The translations under genes and the position numbers were made by a program. Of a stretch of DNA of 64,000 bases, positions 43,600-52,775 are shown piece after piece (the stretch's first letter is position 1; each line of letters starts with the position of its first letter). The stretch is from positions 12,769-76,768 of the forward strand of contig CATVYJ010000008.1 in assembly GCA_958348245.1 (NCBI GenBank). Direction: 5' to 3'. The stretch is from an uncultured Veillonellaceae bacterium. Its GTDB lineage: Bacteria; Bacillota; Negativicutes; Veillonellales; Dialisteraceae. The notes beneath the pieces were generated by a model, which searched no databases, was not told the DNA's origin, and saw only the letters and a program-made list of their open reading frames with translations.

Positions 43600-44511
43600 T
43601 TATTTTTCCTTCACGACGAGCCCCGCTTTCCGCAGCTCGCCGAAGAGATATTTCAGCACTTCGTAGAGCCGCTCCGCGTCTTCCTTTCCCAGGCGCTTCG
43701 GATCGACGCGGAGAAAATCGCGGTAATAATACTGAAGGCGCAGAGCCAGCTCGTCTTCCGAAAGCGGAGCCGCCTCCGCCGCGCGCCGCCGCTCCGCTTC
43801 CCGGTGCAGCTCCGCCTCCAGCGCCGCGATGCGCGCGTCCCGCTCGGCGAGCGACGCCCGTATCTGGCGGATCTCCTGATGAAGCGCCTCCGCCGTGATG
43901 GCGTCTCCCGCCAGGTGCGTCCGCGCTTCTTCCAGCCGCCGGCGCAATTCCGCCGCGGTCTCCCGGAGGAGGCCGATGGTGCGCCGCGCGTCGTCCAGAA
44001 GGGCCCGCCGCGGGTCCTCCGCGGGGAAGACCAGCCGCATCTGATGCCACACCACGCCGCCGTGCTCCGACCGGGACACCCCTTCGTCCGCAAAGCCGAA
44101 GCGCGCGTAGTACGGGATGAGCGGCGCTTTGCACGTGAGCACCACCCCGCTGCGCCCTTCCCGGCGGGCTTCGGCGATGAACGCTTCCATGAGCCGCGCC
44201 GCGATGCCTTCCCGCCGGCGGTCCGGCACGGTATTGAGCCCGAAAATCATCTGCCACGGCCCGTCTTCCCGGTGCATCGTCTCATCGTCATACATGGCGT
44301 CCGCGAGGTCCTTCTCCTCCGTGACCATGCCGTCGATGAACCCCACGAGGCGGCCCGCATCGAAGAGGAGCAGGAAGTGCCCGCCGTACGCCGCGAGCCG
44401 CCGGGCGAGCTGCTCCCGCGTGGCCGCTTCCGCCGGCGGGAAACAGGCCGCCTCCACCGCGGCGACCGCGTCCAGATCCTTCACTGTGGCTTTTCTGATT
44501 TCCATACCCAT
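43600..44511 (-). CDS. GNAT acetyltransferase fused to a coiled-coil C-terminus
   Basis: 303 residues. Residues 1-165 are a GNAT domain; the acetyl-CoA loop is NTVPDRRREGIAARLMEAF and the order resembles arylalkylamine-type members. Residues 170-255 are a long Arg/Glu-rich coiled coil (RALLDDARRTIGLLRETAAEL ...), then a helical tail of about 45 residues (YYYRDFLRVDPKRLGKEDAER). The fusion is unusual; the substrate is unknown. It follows the DUF4153 gene by 4 nt. Confidence 0.82.
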   Translation of the reverse strand: MGMEIRKATVKDLDAVAAVEAACFPPAEAATREQLARRLAAYGGHFLLLFDAGRLVGFIDGMVTEEKDLADAMYDDETMHREDGPWQMIFGLNTVPDRRREGIAARLMEAFIAEARREGRSGVVLTCKAPLIPYYARFGFADEGVSRSEHGGVVWHQMRLVFPAEDPRRALLDDARRTIGLLRETAAELRRRLEEARTHLAGDAITAEALHQEIRQIRASLAERDARIAALEAELHREAERRRAAEAAPLSEDELALRLQYYYRDFLRVDPKRLGKEDAERLYEVLKYLFGELRKAGLVVKEK

Positions 44512-44515
44512 CCCT

Positions 44516-46072
44516 TTACCTTTCCAGAATCCATGCATAGATCATATACCGCGGCGGCCCCTCTTCCTGCATGCGGGTGCACCGCCGGAAGAGCACCGTG
44601 TGCGTCTCGTCCGCTTCCCACGTCATGGGCGCAGTCTGTTCGCCCTCGGGCCGCGCGGCGAAGAAATCCTCCAGCACGACCCGCGCGTCGTACGTGCGCC
44701 CCTCCACGGTGAAGACGCCCTCCGTCGTGCCGTTGTACTCGTACAGCCGGCTGTACCCGGAAATATCCGCGGGCGTCATATCCGAGAGCGGCACCACACT
44801 CCGCCCCGCCGCGGTCTGCTCCGCCGCGAGGCGGGAAATTTCCTCCGACCGGGCGATCTGGTCGGCGAAGGTATAGTCCGCCCGATCGTCAAGAAACGTC
44901 TGCCGCCGGATGTACGCCCAGGCGCTCACGAGACGTGCCCGGTCTTCGCCGGAGAGGGGACGCCCCGCCGCGATGTCCCCGTCTTTCATCATATCATACC
45001 GCTCGAGCACCGTCTGCGCGCGGTACACCTGCTCCCGGAGCGGCAGCGCGTACAGCCCCACCGGTCCTGCCGACGCGGCGAGCGCCATCGCCGCCACGAG
45101 GAGGAAGAGCCCCCGCCGGCTCCGCCGGAAAAAGCCGAAAGCCATCACGGCCAGGCCGAAGACAGTGCACAGGAGCGACGCATAGCGCGCCGAGGTGAGG
45201 CCGTACGCGTCGAAACGGATCCACACGCAGACAAGCTGCACCGCAACGACGGGGAGAAGCGCCGGTCCGCCCCACCGGAGGAAAGCCCGCATGGCGCGCC
45301 CGCCCGTCCCGGGAAAGAGGAAATAGCAGAGCGCGTACCCGCCCGACGCAAGCGAGGCGAACCAGTTCATCTGCCCCGACGGCATCGCGCCGGTCCAGAG
45401 GATTTTCCCGAGATAGCCGTACAGGATGGCCAGCAGCACCAGGTACACCGGGAGCAGCAGCCGGCGGAAGAGCGTGGAGAGCGCCGCGGACGGCTTCGCT
45501 TCTCCGTCCGGCACCCACGAGAGAAAGAGCGGCCCCGCCACGGCGACGAAGGCCCACTCCGCGGCCAGCGTATGCCACCGGCCGTCCACATCAAAGAGCA
45601 GCGTATCCGCCGCGAGGAGGCACACCATGAGCGACGCCGCGAGGAGCACCGCCGCGCCGAGCGTCTTCCACGCGCCGAGGAACACCTGCGCGAAGGCCCC
45701 TTCCCCGCTGCGCTTCGTGAGAACGTACAGCCCCGCCGCGAAACACGCCGCGCAGAAGCACGCCGCCGAGAGCGTCCGCTCCGACGATCCGCAGGCGGAA
45801 AAATACACATACCACGCGCCCGCCGCGGGAATCGACAGGAGCTGCCGCCGGTCGTACGGCCGATCGCGGCCCGCCTCCCCTCCGCAGGCGAGAGCCGCCG
45901 CGAGGAATGCCGCGCAGAGCGCCGCCGCCAGGAGCGCAGGCTCCGCGCCCCGCTCGGCAAAGAGATCCCACGCGAGCAGCAGAAACGCCGCCTGGCACCA
46001 CGCGCAGGCCATATAAAACCGCTTCGCCGCCGCGCCGCCCCGCGCGAGCAGCGCCGTCATCCGCCGTTTCAT
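44516..46072 (-). CDS. DUF4153 polytopic membrane protein
   Basis: 518 residues with about 11-12 membrane helices in the first 370 residues and a soluble C-terminal domain (about 380-518, RAQTVLERYDMMKDGDI ... TVLFRRCTRMQEEG). DUF4153 proteins have no known function. The start at 46072 follows AAAGGAGC, with a TATGAT box about 45 nt upstream. It shares a transcript with the GNAT fusion. A longer in-frame start upstream is rejected for lack of a ribosome site. Confidence 0.85.
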   Translation of the reverse strand: MKRRMTALLARGGAAAKRFYMACAWCQAAFLLLAWDLFAERGAEPALLAAALCAAFLAAALACGGEAGRDRPYDRRQLLSIPAAGAWYVYFSACGSSERTLSAACFCAACFAAGLYVLTKRSGEGAFAQVFLGAWKTLGAAVLLAASLMVCLLAADTLLFDVDGRWHTLAAEWAFVAVAGPLFLSWVPDGEAKPSAALSTLFRRLLLPVYLVLLAILYGYLGKILWTGAMPSGQMNWFASLASGGYALCYFLFPGTGGRAMRAFLRWGGPALLPVVAVQLVCVWIRFDAYGLTSARYASLLCTVFGLAVMAFGFFRRSRRGLFLLVAAMALAASAGPVGLYALPLREQVYRAQTVLERYDMMKDGDIAAGRPLSGEDRARLVSAWAYIRRQTFLDDRADYTFADQIARSEEISRLAAEQTAAGRSVVPLSDMTPADISGYSRLYEYNGTTEGVFTVEGRTYDARVVLEDFFAARPEGEQTAPMTWEADETHTVLFRRCTRMQEEGPPRYMIYAWILER

Positions 46073-46254
46073 AGTTCCGCTCCTTTCCGCGCCCATCCGG
46101 CGCTTTCCTTTATCATAGCAGGAAACGCCGCATCCGGCAGGAAATTTCTCCGCGCGGAAGCAATTTCCCCTCCGGGCGGCCACTTGTCCCGCCTCCGGCC
46201 TCATGATACGATGAAGAAAAACCGGCGGCGCTTCGCCGCGGAAAGGAGTCTCTC

Positions 46255-46575
46255 ATGGAACGTTCCACATTTACGGGCAGCGTGCTCTGCTTCCTCTGGT
46301 TTTCCCTGCTGGCCTTCCTCGCCGTGACCTTCACCTTTTCCCTCGCGCTTCCCTGGGTGTACGCCGCATTTCACCGCTGGCTCGCGCGGAATACGTACAT
46401 CGAAGGGCGGCAGCTCCGCTTCGACGGGACCGGCGGCGAACTCTTCTGGAAATATCTCCTCTGGCTCGTCCTCACGATCCTCACCTTCGGCATTTACGGC
46501 TTCTGGCTCTTCAATAAGCTCACCGCCTGGCGCGTCTCGCACACGCATTTCGCCGACGCCGCGCCCGCAGCATGA
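46255..46575 (+). CDS. DUF898-like small membrane protein
   Basis: 106 residues with two strong hydrophobic segments (about 8-35 and 63-88). FRWL-type WVYAAFHRWLARNTYIEGRQLRFDGTGGELF and LTFGIYGFWLFNKLTAWRVSHTHF match the DUF898 (YjgN) repeat, of which this carries only one unit, while YjgN proteins have several. AAAGGAG precedes the ATG. Function unknown. Confidence 0.8.
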   Translation: MERSTFTGSVLCFLWFSLLAFLAVTFTFSLALPWVYAAFHRWLARNTYIEGRQLRFDGTGGELFWKYLLWLVLTILTFGIYGFWLFNKLTAWRVSHTHFADAAPAA

Positions 46576-46632
46576 CCCGTTTCCGCCACAAAAAGAAAAC
46601 GCTGCGGAGCCGTCTGCCTGAAAAACGCGCGC

Positions 46633-46670
46633 AAAAAAGCACCGGACTGAAATCCGATGCTTTTCTTTTT
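46633..46670 (-). terminator. Terminator of groSL
   Basis: Minus-strand AAAAGCATCGG and CCGGTGCTTTTTT arms with an 8-nt loop. Confidence 0.85.
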
Positions 46671-46702
46671 ATGTTGTAGAGAGATGCGTCACCGCGGGGC
46701 GA

Positions 46703-48337
46703 TTACATCATGCCGCCCATGCCGCCTGCGGGCATCGGGGGCATAGCCGGCTTTTCTTCCGGCAGTTCGCCTACGACGGCTTCCGTGGTGAGGACGAGCG
46801 CCGCAATGCTGGCCGCGTTCTGCAGCGCAGTGCGGGTAACCTTCGCCGGGTCTACGATGCCGGCGGCGATCATGTCTTCGTACTTGTCTTCCGCCGCGTT
46901 GTAGCCTACGCCCTTCGCCGCTTCGCGCACCTTGTTGGCCACGATGGAGCCTTCCACGCCGGCGTTGTCCGCGATCTGGCGGATCGGCGCTTCGATGGCG
47001 TGACGGACGAGGTTGATGCCGGTCTGGACGTCCCCTTCTTCATGGAGATCGTTCAGTTTTTCCTGGATGTCGATGAAGGTGGTGCCGCCGCCTGCGACGA
47101 TGCCTTCTTCTACGGCCGCGCGGGTCGCGTTCAGCGCGTCTTCGATGCGGAGGCGCTTATCTTTCATTTCCACTTCGGTCGCCGCGCCCACTTCGATGAC
47201 GGCTACGCCGCCGCCGAGTTTCGCCAGGCGTTCCTGGAGCTTGTCCTTGTCAAACTGGGAAGAGGTTTCCGCGAGCTGGGTGCGGATTTCGTTGACGCGG
47301 GCCGCGATGGCTTCCTTGCGTTCCGCCGCCTGCTGGTCGCTGACGATGATGGTGGTGTTGTCTTTGGTGATGCGGATCTGATGCGCCGTGCCGAGGTCTT
47401 CAATGCCTGCGGATTCGAGCTTGCGGCCCATATCCTGGCTGATGACCTGGCCGCCGGTGAGGATGGCGATATCCTGCAGCATGGCTTTGCGGCGGTCGCC
47501 GAATCCCGGAGCCTTCACCGCTGCGCACTTGAAGGTGCCGCGGAGCCGGTTCACCACGAGGGTGGCGAGCGCTTCGCCTTCCACGTCTTCGGCGATGATG
47601 AGGAGTTCCTTGCCGGACTGCACCACTTTTTCAAGCAGCGGCAGGATGTCCTGCAGGACGTTGATCTTCTTGTCCGTAATGAGGATGTAGGGGTCGGTCA
47701 TGACGCATTCCATCTTGTCCGGATCGGAGACCATGTACGGGCTGAGGTAGCCGCGGTCAAACTGCATGCCTTCCGTGAATTTCAGCTTCGTTTCCATGGT
47801 CTTGGATTCTTCCACGTTGATGATGCCGTCCTTGCCCACTTTTTCCATGGCGTCGGCGATGAGGCCGCCGATGGTGGCGTCCGCCGCGGAGATGGAAGCG
47901 ACCTGCGCGATGGCGTCGCGGGTGCTTACCGGGATGGCTCTCTTCTTGATTTCTTCCACGAGGCAGGCCACGGCCTTTTCGATGCCCTTCTTCAGGACCA
48001 TGGGGTTCGCGCCGGCTGCGACGTTGCGCATGCCTTCGTGAATCATGGACTGCGCAAGGAGCGTCGCGGTGGTGGTGCCGTCGCCGGCCACGTCGTTGGT
48101 CTTCGTGGCGACTTCCTTCACGAGCTGAGCGCCCATGTTTTCAAAGGGGTCTTTCAGTTCGATTTCACGGGCGATGGACACGCCGTCGTTGACGATGTTC
48201 GGAGCGCCGAACTTCTTGTCCAGCACTACGTTGCGGCCTTTCGGGCCGAGGGTAATCTTTACGGCGTTCGCGAGCTGATCCACGCCGCGGAGCAGCGCCG
48301 CGCGGGCTTCTTCATTGTACAGTACTTTCTTTGCCAT
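46703..48337 (-). CDS. groL: Chaperonin GroEL (Hsp60)
   Basis: 544 residues. DGTTTATLLAQSM (ATP site), GAAVIEVGAATE-type and the terminal GGM repeat (PAGGMGGMM) are intact. It forms the double-ring folding chamber with GroES. CAAGGAG precedes the start. It follows groS by 24 nt under a CIRCE-controlled promoter. Confidence 0.98.
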   Translation of the reverse strand: MAKKVLYNEEARAALLRGVDQLANAVKITLGPKGRNVVLDKKFGAPNIVNDGVSIAREIELKDPFENMGAQLVKEVATKTNDVAGDGTTTATLLAQSMIHEGMRNVAAGANPMVLKKGIEKAVACLVEEIKKRAIPVSTRDAIAQVASISAADATIGGLIADAMEKVGKDGIINVEESKTMETKLKFTEGMQFDRGYLSPYMVSDPDKMECVMTDPYILITDKKINVLQDILPLLEKVVQSGKELLIIAEDVEGEALATLVVNRLRGTFKCAAVKAPGFGDRRKAMLQDIAILTGGQVISQDMGRKLESAGIEDLGTAHQIRITKDNTTIIVSDQQAAERKEAIAARVNEIRTQLAETSSQFDKDKLQERLAKLGGGVAVIEVGAATEVEMKDKRLRIEDALNATRAAVEEGIVAGGGTTFIDIQEKLNDLHEEGDVQTGINLVRHAIEAPIRQIADNAGVEGSIVANKVREAAKGVGYNAAEDKYEDMIAAGIVDPAKVTRTALQNAASIAALVLTTEAVVGELPEEKPAMPPMPAGGMGGMM

Positions 48338-48361
48338 TTATGTCACTCCTTGTTTGAACAA

Positions 48362-48643
48362 TCAGAATACGCAGAGAATATCCCGTTCGGTGATGAGCAG
48401 GTAATGCTTGCCGCCTTCGTCGATATCCGTGCCGGAATATTTCGCGAAGAGCACTTCGTCGCCCACTTTGACTTCCATGGGGATGCGCTGGCCGTTGTCG
48501 TTGTACTTGCCTTCGCCCACCGCCACGACGGTGCCTTTCTGAGACTTCTTCTGTGCTGTATCCGGCAGCAGGATGCCGCCCTTCGTCTTGGTTTCTTCTT
48601 CTTTTACTTCAATCAGAACACGATCTGCTAATGGTTTTAACAT
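48362..48643 (-). CDS. groS: Co-chaperonin GroES (Hsp10)
   Basis: 93 residues, normal size. KPLADRVLIEVKEEETKTKGGILLP includes the mobile loop that binds GroEL, and VGDEVLFAKYSGTDI the barrel core. The ATG at 48643 has AAGGAGG upstream; an upstream frame start lies within the CIRCE element and is rejected. Confidence 0.98.
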   Translation of the reverse strand: MLKPLADRVLIEVKEEETKTKGGILLPDTAQKKSQKGTVVAVGEGKYNDNGQRIPMEVKVGDEVLFAKYSGTDIDEGGKHYLLITERDILCVF

Positions 48644-48665
48644 TTCGACTCCTCCTTCTGAGTTA

Positions 48666-48692
48666 TTAGCACTCACTTCTATCGAGTGCTAA
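48666..48692. promoter_or_regulatory. CIRCE operator (HrcA site)
   Basis: TTAGCACTC-N9-GAGTGCTAA, a perfect match to the CIRCE consensus, between the -10 box and groS. HrcA binding here represses groSL until heat shock. Confidence 0.98.
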
Positions 48693-48706
48693 CTTTTTAC
48701 GTTCCT

Positions 48707-48735
48707 ATATTACACAATCCCCCGGGAAATTGCAA
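48707..48735 (-). promoter_or_regulatory. Promoter of groSL
   Basis: TTGCAA at 48730-48735, 17-bp spacer, TAATAT at 48707-48712 on the minus strand, directly followed by CIRCE. Confidence 0.8.
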
Positions 48736-48780
48736 GGGCCCGCAGAAAAATTTTTGAAAAAAATTCCCCCGCCGGGCGCG

Positions 48781-48806
48781 AAAAAAAGGCGGCCGAAAGC
48801 CGCCTC
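48781..48806 (-). terminator. Terminator of the AsmA-like gene
   Basis: Minus-strand AGGCGGC-TTTC-GGCCGCC followed by seven T residues; its 5' arm overlaps the stop codon. Confidence 0.85.
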
Positions 48807-50130
48807 AGTACACCCGCTCCGTCCGCCCGGAGAGGGCGTCTTCCAGATAGACGGGCCCCAGCCGGAGCCGTCCGTCCTCGATGGAAAACGCGCCGGTCCG
48901 CACGTCGCCCATGGCGATGGAAATCACCACGTCCCGGAAAACGATCGTCCCGCCCGATTTGTCGAATGTGCCGGCGATCCGGTCAAAGGGAAGGAGATGG
49001 TATTTCCCCGCGCCGGAGACGAAAGAGCCGTACGCCTCCTGCGCAGCGCCGCCTCCGCCGCGCATATGGAGATCCAGCTCCACTTCGCACCGCAGGCCCA
49101 GGTCTTTCGCCGCGGCGCCGCCCCGGAGCCGGTGCCCCTTGAGGTCCGCTTCGTACGATTTCCGGTTCAGGTCGAAACGGCCGGAGCCTTCTACCGTCCC
49201 GCCGTACACCCCGCCTTTCACGCCGGTCACAGCAAGCGTCCCGTCTTCATAGCGGAAATCTCCGGAGACGTCCGTGAAATGGAGCGCCGGCAGATCCAGC
49301 ACGGGGATGGAGAGCGTCCCCTCGATGACCGGCCGGGCGATGCGTCCCGACACGCGGGCGTCCGCCGATACGGGATCGTCGATATCCACGCCCGCCCCGA
49401 GCGACGACGGGCGGCACCCCGCGATGGAGAGCGCCATATCGCACGAAGGACGGCGGTCCGTGAAGTCCACAGCGCCGTGCAGGGCGAGCCGGTCCGCCGA
49501 CACCGTCCCGCTGAAAGGCCCCGCGAGGAGATCCACCTCCATGCGGCGCTCCGTATCCGCGAGAAGCCGCAGATTCACATGTTCCATGCGGAAATGCCGG
49601 TCCGGCGTCTCCGCCTCGACCGTGGAGTCCCGGAGCGTCACGCGGCACCGGAAAAGGTGATTGCCCAGAGGGCCGGTGAGACGGACGGGATCCCTGCCTT
49701 CGGCGCGGCGCGCCTCCCGCCCGGGCTTCACATAAAGAGGGCGCATGCGCTCGTCGAAGAAAAGATGTACGTACGCTTTGTCCATGGCAATGTCTGTGAC
49801 GCTCATCGTGCCCACCCGGCCCGTCACCACGTCCCAGGGCTTCACGCGGAACTTCACCTGCGGAACGTCTGCGAAGAGCGTCCCGTCTCCGCCCGTCCAG
49901 CGCACGCCCTTCGCCTCCACGCGCCCCAGCGGGTCCGCGTAAATCTGCTCCACCGTGACCGTCCCGGGAAAGAGATCGCGCTCCGCCGCCACACGGCTGA
50001 ACACCTCCGCCGCGCGGAACGACAGATACCAGCAGCACGCGAAGAAGAGCGCCGCCGCAATGCACACGATTCCCAGCGCGCGCACCACGCCCTTCCTGTG
50101 CGTCCGCAGCCATCTCCACACCCGTCCCAT
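48805..50130 (-). CDS. AsmA/TamB-like envelope protein
   Basis: 441 residues. Basic N-terminus, one membrane anchor (about 15-38), then repeated beta-rich units (VTVEQIYADPLGRVEAKGVRW, ISVTDIAMDKAYVHLFF, YGGTVEGSGRFDLNRKSYEADL) with no catalytic motif, as in the AsmA/TamB lipid-transport family, though shorter than TamB. It may bridge inner and outer membranes for phospholipid flow; that role is inference from the fold. GAAAGGAGG precedes the ATG at 50130; an earlier in-frame start has no ribosome site. Confidence 0.72.
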   Translation of the reverse strand: MGRVWRWLRTHRKGVVRALGIVCIAAALFFACCWYLSFRAAEVFSRVAAERDLFPGTVTVEQIYADPLGRVEAKGVRWTGGDGTLFADVPQVKFRVKPWDVVTGRVGTMSVTDIAMDKAYVHLFFDERMRPLYVKPGREARRAEGRDPVRLTGPLGNHLFRCRVTLRDSTVEAETPDRHFRMEHVNLRLLADTERRMEVDLLAGPFSGTVSADRLALHGAVDFTDRRPSCDMALSIAGCRPSSLGAGVDIDDPVSADARVSGRIARPVIEGTLSIPVLDLPALHFTDVSGDFRYEDGTLAVTGVKGGVYGGTVEGSGRFDLNRKSYEADLKGHRLRGGAAAKDLGLRCEVELDLHMRGGGGAAQEAYGSFVSGAGKYHLLPFDRIAGTFDKSGGTIVFRDVVISIAMGDVRTGAFSIEDGRLRLGPVYLEDALSGRTERVY

Positions 50131-50230
50131 CGCCGCGCCTCCTTTCCCCGTTTCTGTGTCCATCATAACACAGCGCGCCCTCGCGCCGGACCACTCTCCT
50201 TTAAAAGGATGGAGAATGATTTCCTGCACG

Positions 50231-50259
50231 AAAAAACTGCGCTCCCGAAGGAACGCAGT
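50231..50259 (-). terminator. Terminator of the M20 peptidase-YjiH-YjiG unit
   Basis: Minus-strand ACTGCGTTCC-TTCG-GGAGCGCAGT with a UUCG loop and six T residues. Confidence 0.9.
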
Positions 50260-50277
50260 CTGCTGGAAATGTTCTGT

Positions 50278-50775
50278 TTAGGCGATGCCCATGGCAAGCA
50301 GAATGAACCGCGTCGCCAGCATGACCACCACCGCGTCGATGAGCGGCGTCACGAGCAGCACCGGATAGTACAGCGCGCGCACTTTGCACACGAGGACAAC
50401 CCGGGCGAAATGTCCGATGAGCGTGCCCATGGTGATGCACGCCGGGAAGAGGATGGTCGCCTGCGCCGCCGTGATGGTCCCCGCCGCATAGAGGGAGGCG
50501 GCCGCCGCTGCGCCCGCCGCTTTCGCAAAGAACGCCGCGAGGAGCACCACCGACGCTTCGCCGGGGAGGCCGAAGATGCCCATGACAGGACTCAGCACCT
50601 TACCGATGAGAGGCATCACGCCCGCCAGCTGGAGGAATGCAATGAGCGCGTACGCCATAACCATGGCCGGAGCGATGAGTTCCACGCCGATGTAAAAGCC
50701 TTTTTTCGCACCGCGCATGAAATATTCAGGGGCAGACAGTTTCTTTTCTTCTTTCTTCGTTTCCGCCGCCATCAT
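50278..50775 (-). CDS. Nucleoside-recognition-domain membrane protein (YjiG/SpmB-like)
   Basis: 165 residues, four to five membrane segments. GVELIAPAMVMAYALIAFLQ, the GEASVVLLAAFFAKAAGAAA gate motif and FPACITMGTLIGHFAR match the YjiG/SpmB half of the Gate-domain pair. It overlaps its YjiH-like partner by 4 nt. In E. coli yjiGH sit beside iadA (isoaspartyl dipeptidase); here an M20 peptidase takes that place. The transported substrate is not known. Confidence 0.82.
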   Translation of the reverse strand: MMAAETKKEEKKLSAPEYFMRGAKKGFYIGVELIAPAMVMAYALIAFLQLAGVMPLIGKVLSPVMGIFGLPGEASVVLLAAFFAKAAGAAAAASLYAAGTITAAQATILFPACITMGTLIGHFARVVLVCKVRALYYPVLLVTPLIDAVVVMLATRFILLAMGIA

Positions 50776-51419
50776 GCCGCCTCCTCGTCATAGCCATGTT
50801 TCTTGTGATAGTACTTGAGATACACCCGGATGATATTCGCGCCCATGACCTTCACGAGGAAGATGAGCCCGATAATGGCCCCCACCGGGAGCACCGACAC
50901 CGGCACGAGCGGCGCCCCCGCGGCAATGGTGTTGCTCACCGTGCCGGATCCCGCATACTGGTACGCGGCGAAAATGGTCCGTTCATCGTCGGTGATCATG
51001 CCGCTTTCGTACATGTTCTTCGTCATGAAAGCGCCCACGTCGGAGGAAGTGAAGCTCGATACGAAGGCGAGTCCCGTCACGCCGGGGATGCCCATGAGCG
51101 GTCGGAGCAGCGGGTGGAACAGCTTCTCCGCCGCATGGAGCGCGCCCATATTCTCGCACACTTCGATGAGGCCCTGGGCCAGCATGATCGTCGGGATAAG
51201 CGTCAGCGCTACGATGAGACCTTCACGGGCCCCGTTGCCGCCTACGCCTTGAATGGCGACCTTCGCGCCTTCCGCATGGCCGAATTGGCCAATGAGAGAG
51301 TTCAGGTCAAATGCCCGCAGGAAATTGTCCTGGCCCGCGCAGAGGCCGGAAAAGGATACGATCAGAAACAGGAGGGAAACCCAGCCTTTCCACGTGACTT
51401 TTTCATTATTTTCTTCCAT
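50772..51419 (-). CDS. Nucleoside-recognition-domain membrane protein (YjiH/SpmA-like)
   Basis: 215 residues, about five membrane segments. GWVSLLFLIVSFSGL, PTIMLAQGLIEVCE and VTGLAFVSSFTSSDVGAFMTKNM are typical of the YjiH half of the Gate-domain pair. It lies 19 nt after the peptidase gene and overlaps the YjiG-like gene, so peptidase and membrane pair are co-expressed. Confidence 0.82.
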   Translation of the reverse strand: MEENNEKVTWKGWVSLLFLIVSFSGLCAGQDNFLRAFDLNSLIGQFGHAEGAKVAIQGVGGNGAREGLIVALTLIPTIMLAQGLIEVCENMGALHAAEKLFHPLLRPLMGIPGVTGLAFVSSFTSSDVGAFMTKNMYESGMITDDERTIFAAYQYAGSGTVSNTIAAGAPLVPVSVLPVGAIIGLIFLVKVMGANIIRVYLKYYHKKHGYDEEAA

Positions 51420-51438
51420 AATATTTCCTCCCTTGCAC

Positions 51439-52593
51439 TCACAGCGTGACGAGGCAGGTGAGGAGCAGCTTCTCCCGTTCCACGAGAGAGCTTTCCTGTG
51501 CCCATTCCCGCACAGTATGGTTGAATTCGCCCTTCACGCCCATGGCGCACAGCGTGGGGATGCCGCACATGGTGAGGTACGCCGAGTCGCTGCCGCCGCC
51601 CACGGCGATAGCTTTCATGGCGGGGAGTCCCGCTTTCTGCGCTTCCGCATTGGCCCGTTCGAAGAGCTTCTCCGACGCTTCGATGCGCTCCATGGCGTTC
51701 ACCAGCACGGTGCGTTCATACGAAGTCTTCGTGTGGTCCACGTACACTTTCTTCGCAATGTCCGCGAAGCCGGCTTCCACCCGCTTCAGACCAGCCATGG
51801 TCTTAAAGCGCACGTCCACAATGCACCATGCGTGCTCCGGCACGGCGTTCGCCACAGTGCCGCCGCCGATGACGCCCACATTCACCGTTGTACCTTCGGC
51901 GAAATCCGTAAGCGCTTCCATGTCGAGAATCTTGTGCGCCAGTTCCTTCACAGCGCTGCGCCCGTCTTCCGGATTGTTGCCCGCGTGCGCGCCCACGCCT
52001 TCAATGTCCCAGCGGTAACGGCAGCATCCTTTGCGTTCGATGACGATGCCGTCGTCAATGAAGCCGGTCTCCATATTGAATCCCATGACCGCGCCTTTCA
52101 CTTCTTTCAGATAGTCTTCACCTGCGGCGGATTTGCCGTGGCCCACCTCTTCATCCCCGGCGAGGATGACCTTGATGGGATACCGGTCGTAGCCCGCTTC
52201 GATGAGGAATTTCACCGCGTACATGAGAATGGTGTCCCCGCCTTTCATGTCGAGCGCGCCCGGTCCGGTGACCCGGCCGTCCTTGACAGTGAAGGGGCGC
52301 GCTGCCGCCGTACCGTCCGCAAAGACCGTGTCCATATGACCCGTGAGTACCACGAACGGCTTCGACATGTCGCCGTACTCTGCGACGAGCATATTCCCCG
52401 CCTGTTCATATTCGTGGAAACGCACGGTGCATCCCGCCGCGGTAAGAAAGGCCGCGATGTCCCGGCCCACAGCATCCACGCCTGCTTTATTATCCGAGCC
52501 GCAGTCCCGGTCTACAAGCGAGCGCCACGTCTCCATCATGGCCGGTTTCTCCGCTTCCGCCTGCTGAAACAGTTCCGAAAGAGTTTTGTTCAT
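51439..52593 (-). CDS. M20-family zinc metallopeptidase
   Basis: 384 residues. Zinc ligands and catalytic residues are in order: LTGHMDTVF (His, Asp), GALDMKGG (bridging Asp), AGDEEVGHG (general-base Glu pair), GFNMETG and near the C-terminus GEFNHTVREWA (His). A dimerisation domain lies between (about 185-300). It most resembles carboxypeptidase G2/aminoacylase-type members that free amino acids from small peptides or acyl amino acids. The ATG at 52593 follows GGGAGG. Confidence 0.92.
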   Translation of the reverse strand: MNKTLSELFQQAEAEKPAMMETWRSLVDRDCGSDNKAGVDAVGRDIAAFLTAAGCTVRFHEYEQAGNMLVAEYGDMSKPFVVLTGHMDTVFADGTAAARPFTVKDGRVTGPGALDMKGGDTILMYAVKFLIEAGYDRYPIKVILAGDEEVGHGKSAAGEDYLKEVKGAVMGFNMETGFIDDGIVIERKGCCRYRWDIEGVGAHAGNNPEDGRSAVKELAHKILDMEALTDFAEGTTVNVGVIGGGTVANAVPEHAWCIVDVRFKTMAGLKRVEAGFADIAKKVYVDHTKTSYERTVLVNAMERIEASEKLFERANAEAQKAGLPAMKAIAVGGGSDSAYLTMCGIPTLCAMGVKGEFNHTVREWAQESSLVEREKLLLTCLVTL

Positions 52594-52607
52594 GAAGATT
52601 CCTCCCT

Positions 52608-52634
52608 TGATAAAATATATTTTTCGTTTTATCA
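52608..52634. promoter_or_regulatory. Inverted repeat before the M20 peptidase gene, possible operator
   Basis: TGATAAAA-N11-TTTTATCA, perfect 8-bp arms, ending 15 nt before the start codon in an A+T-rich leader. It could be a repressor site; no family consensus was matched with certainty. Confidence 0.45.
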
Positions 52635-52730
52635 CCGCAAAGGGCTAAATTCAATAATCAAATAGATATAAAAAATTGATATTTCTATTCCTTTTTCAGT
52701 ATTATTTTTTGTTTTTCTTTTCCGCACGTC

Positions 52731-52759
52731 AAAACCGCGCCTCCGAAGAGACGCGGTCT
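52731..52759 (-). terminator. Terminator of trmL-ylbF-murB unit
   Basis: Minus-strand ACCGCGTCTC-TTCG-GAGGCGCGGTTTT with a UUCG loop. Confidence 0.8.
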
Positions 52760-52775
52760 GCCGATTTTTATGAAA

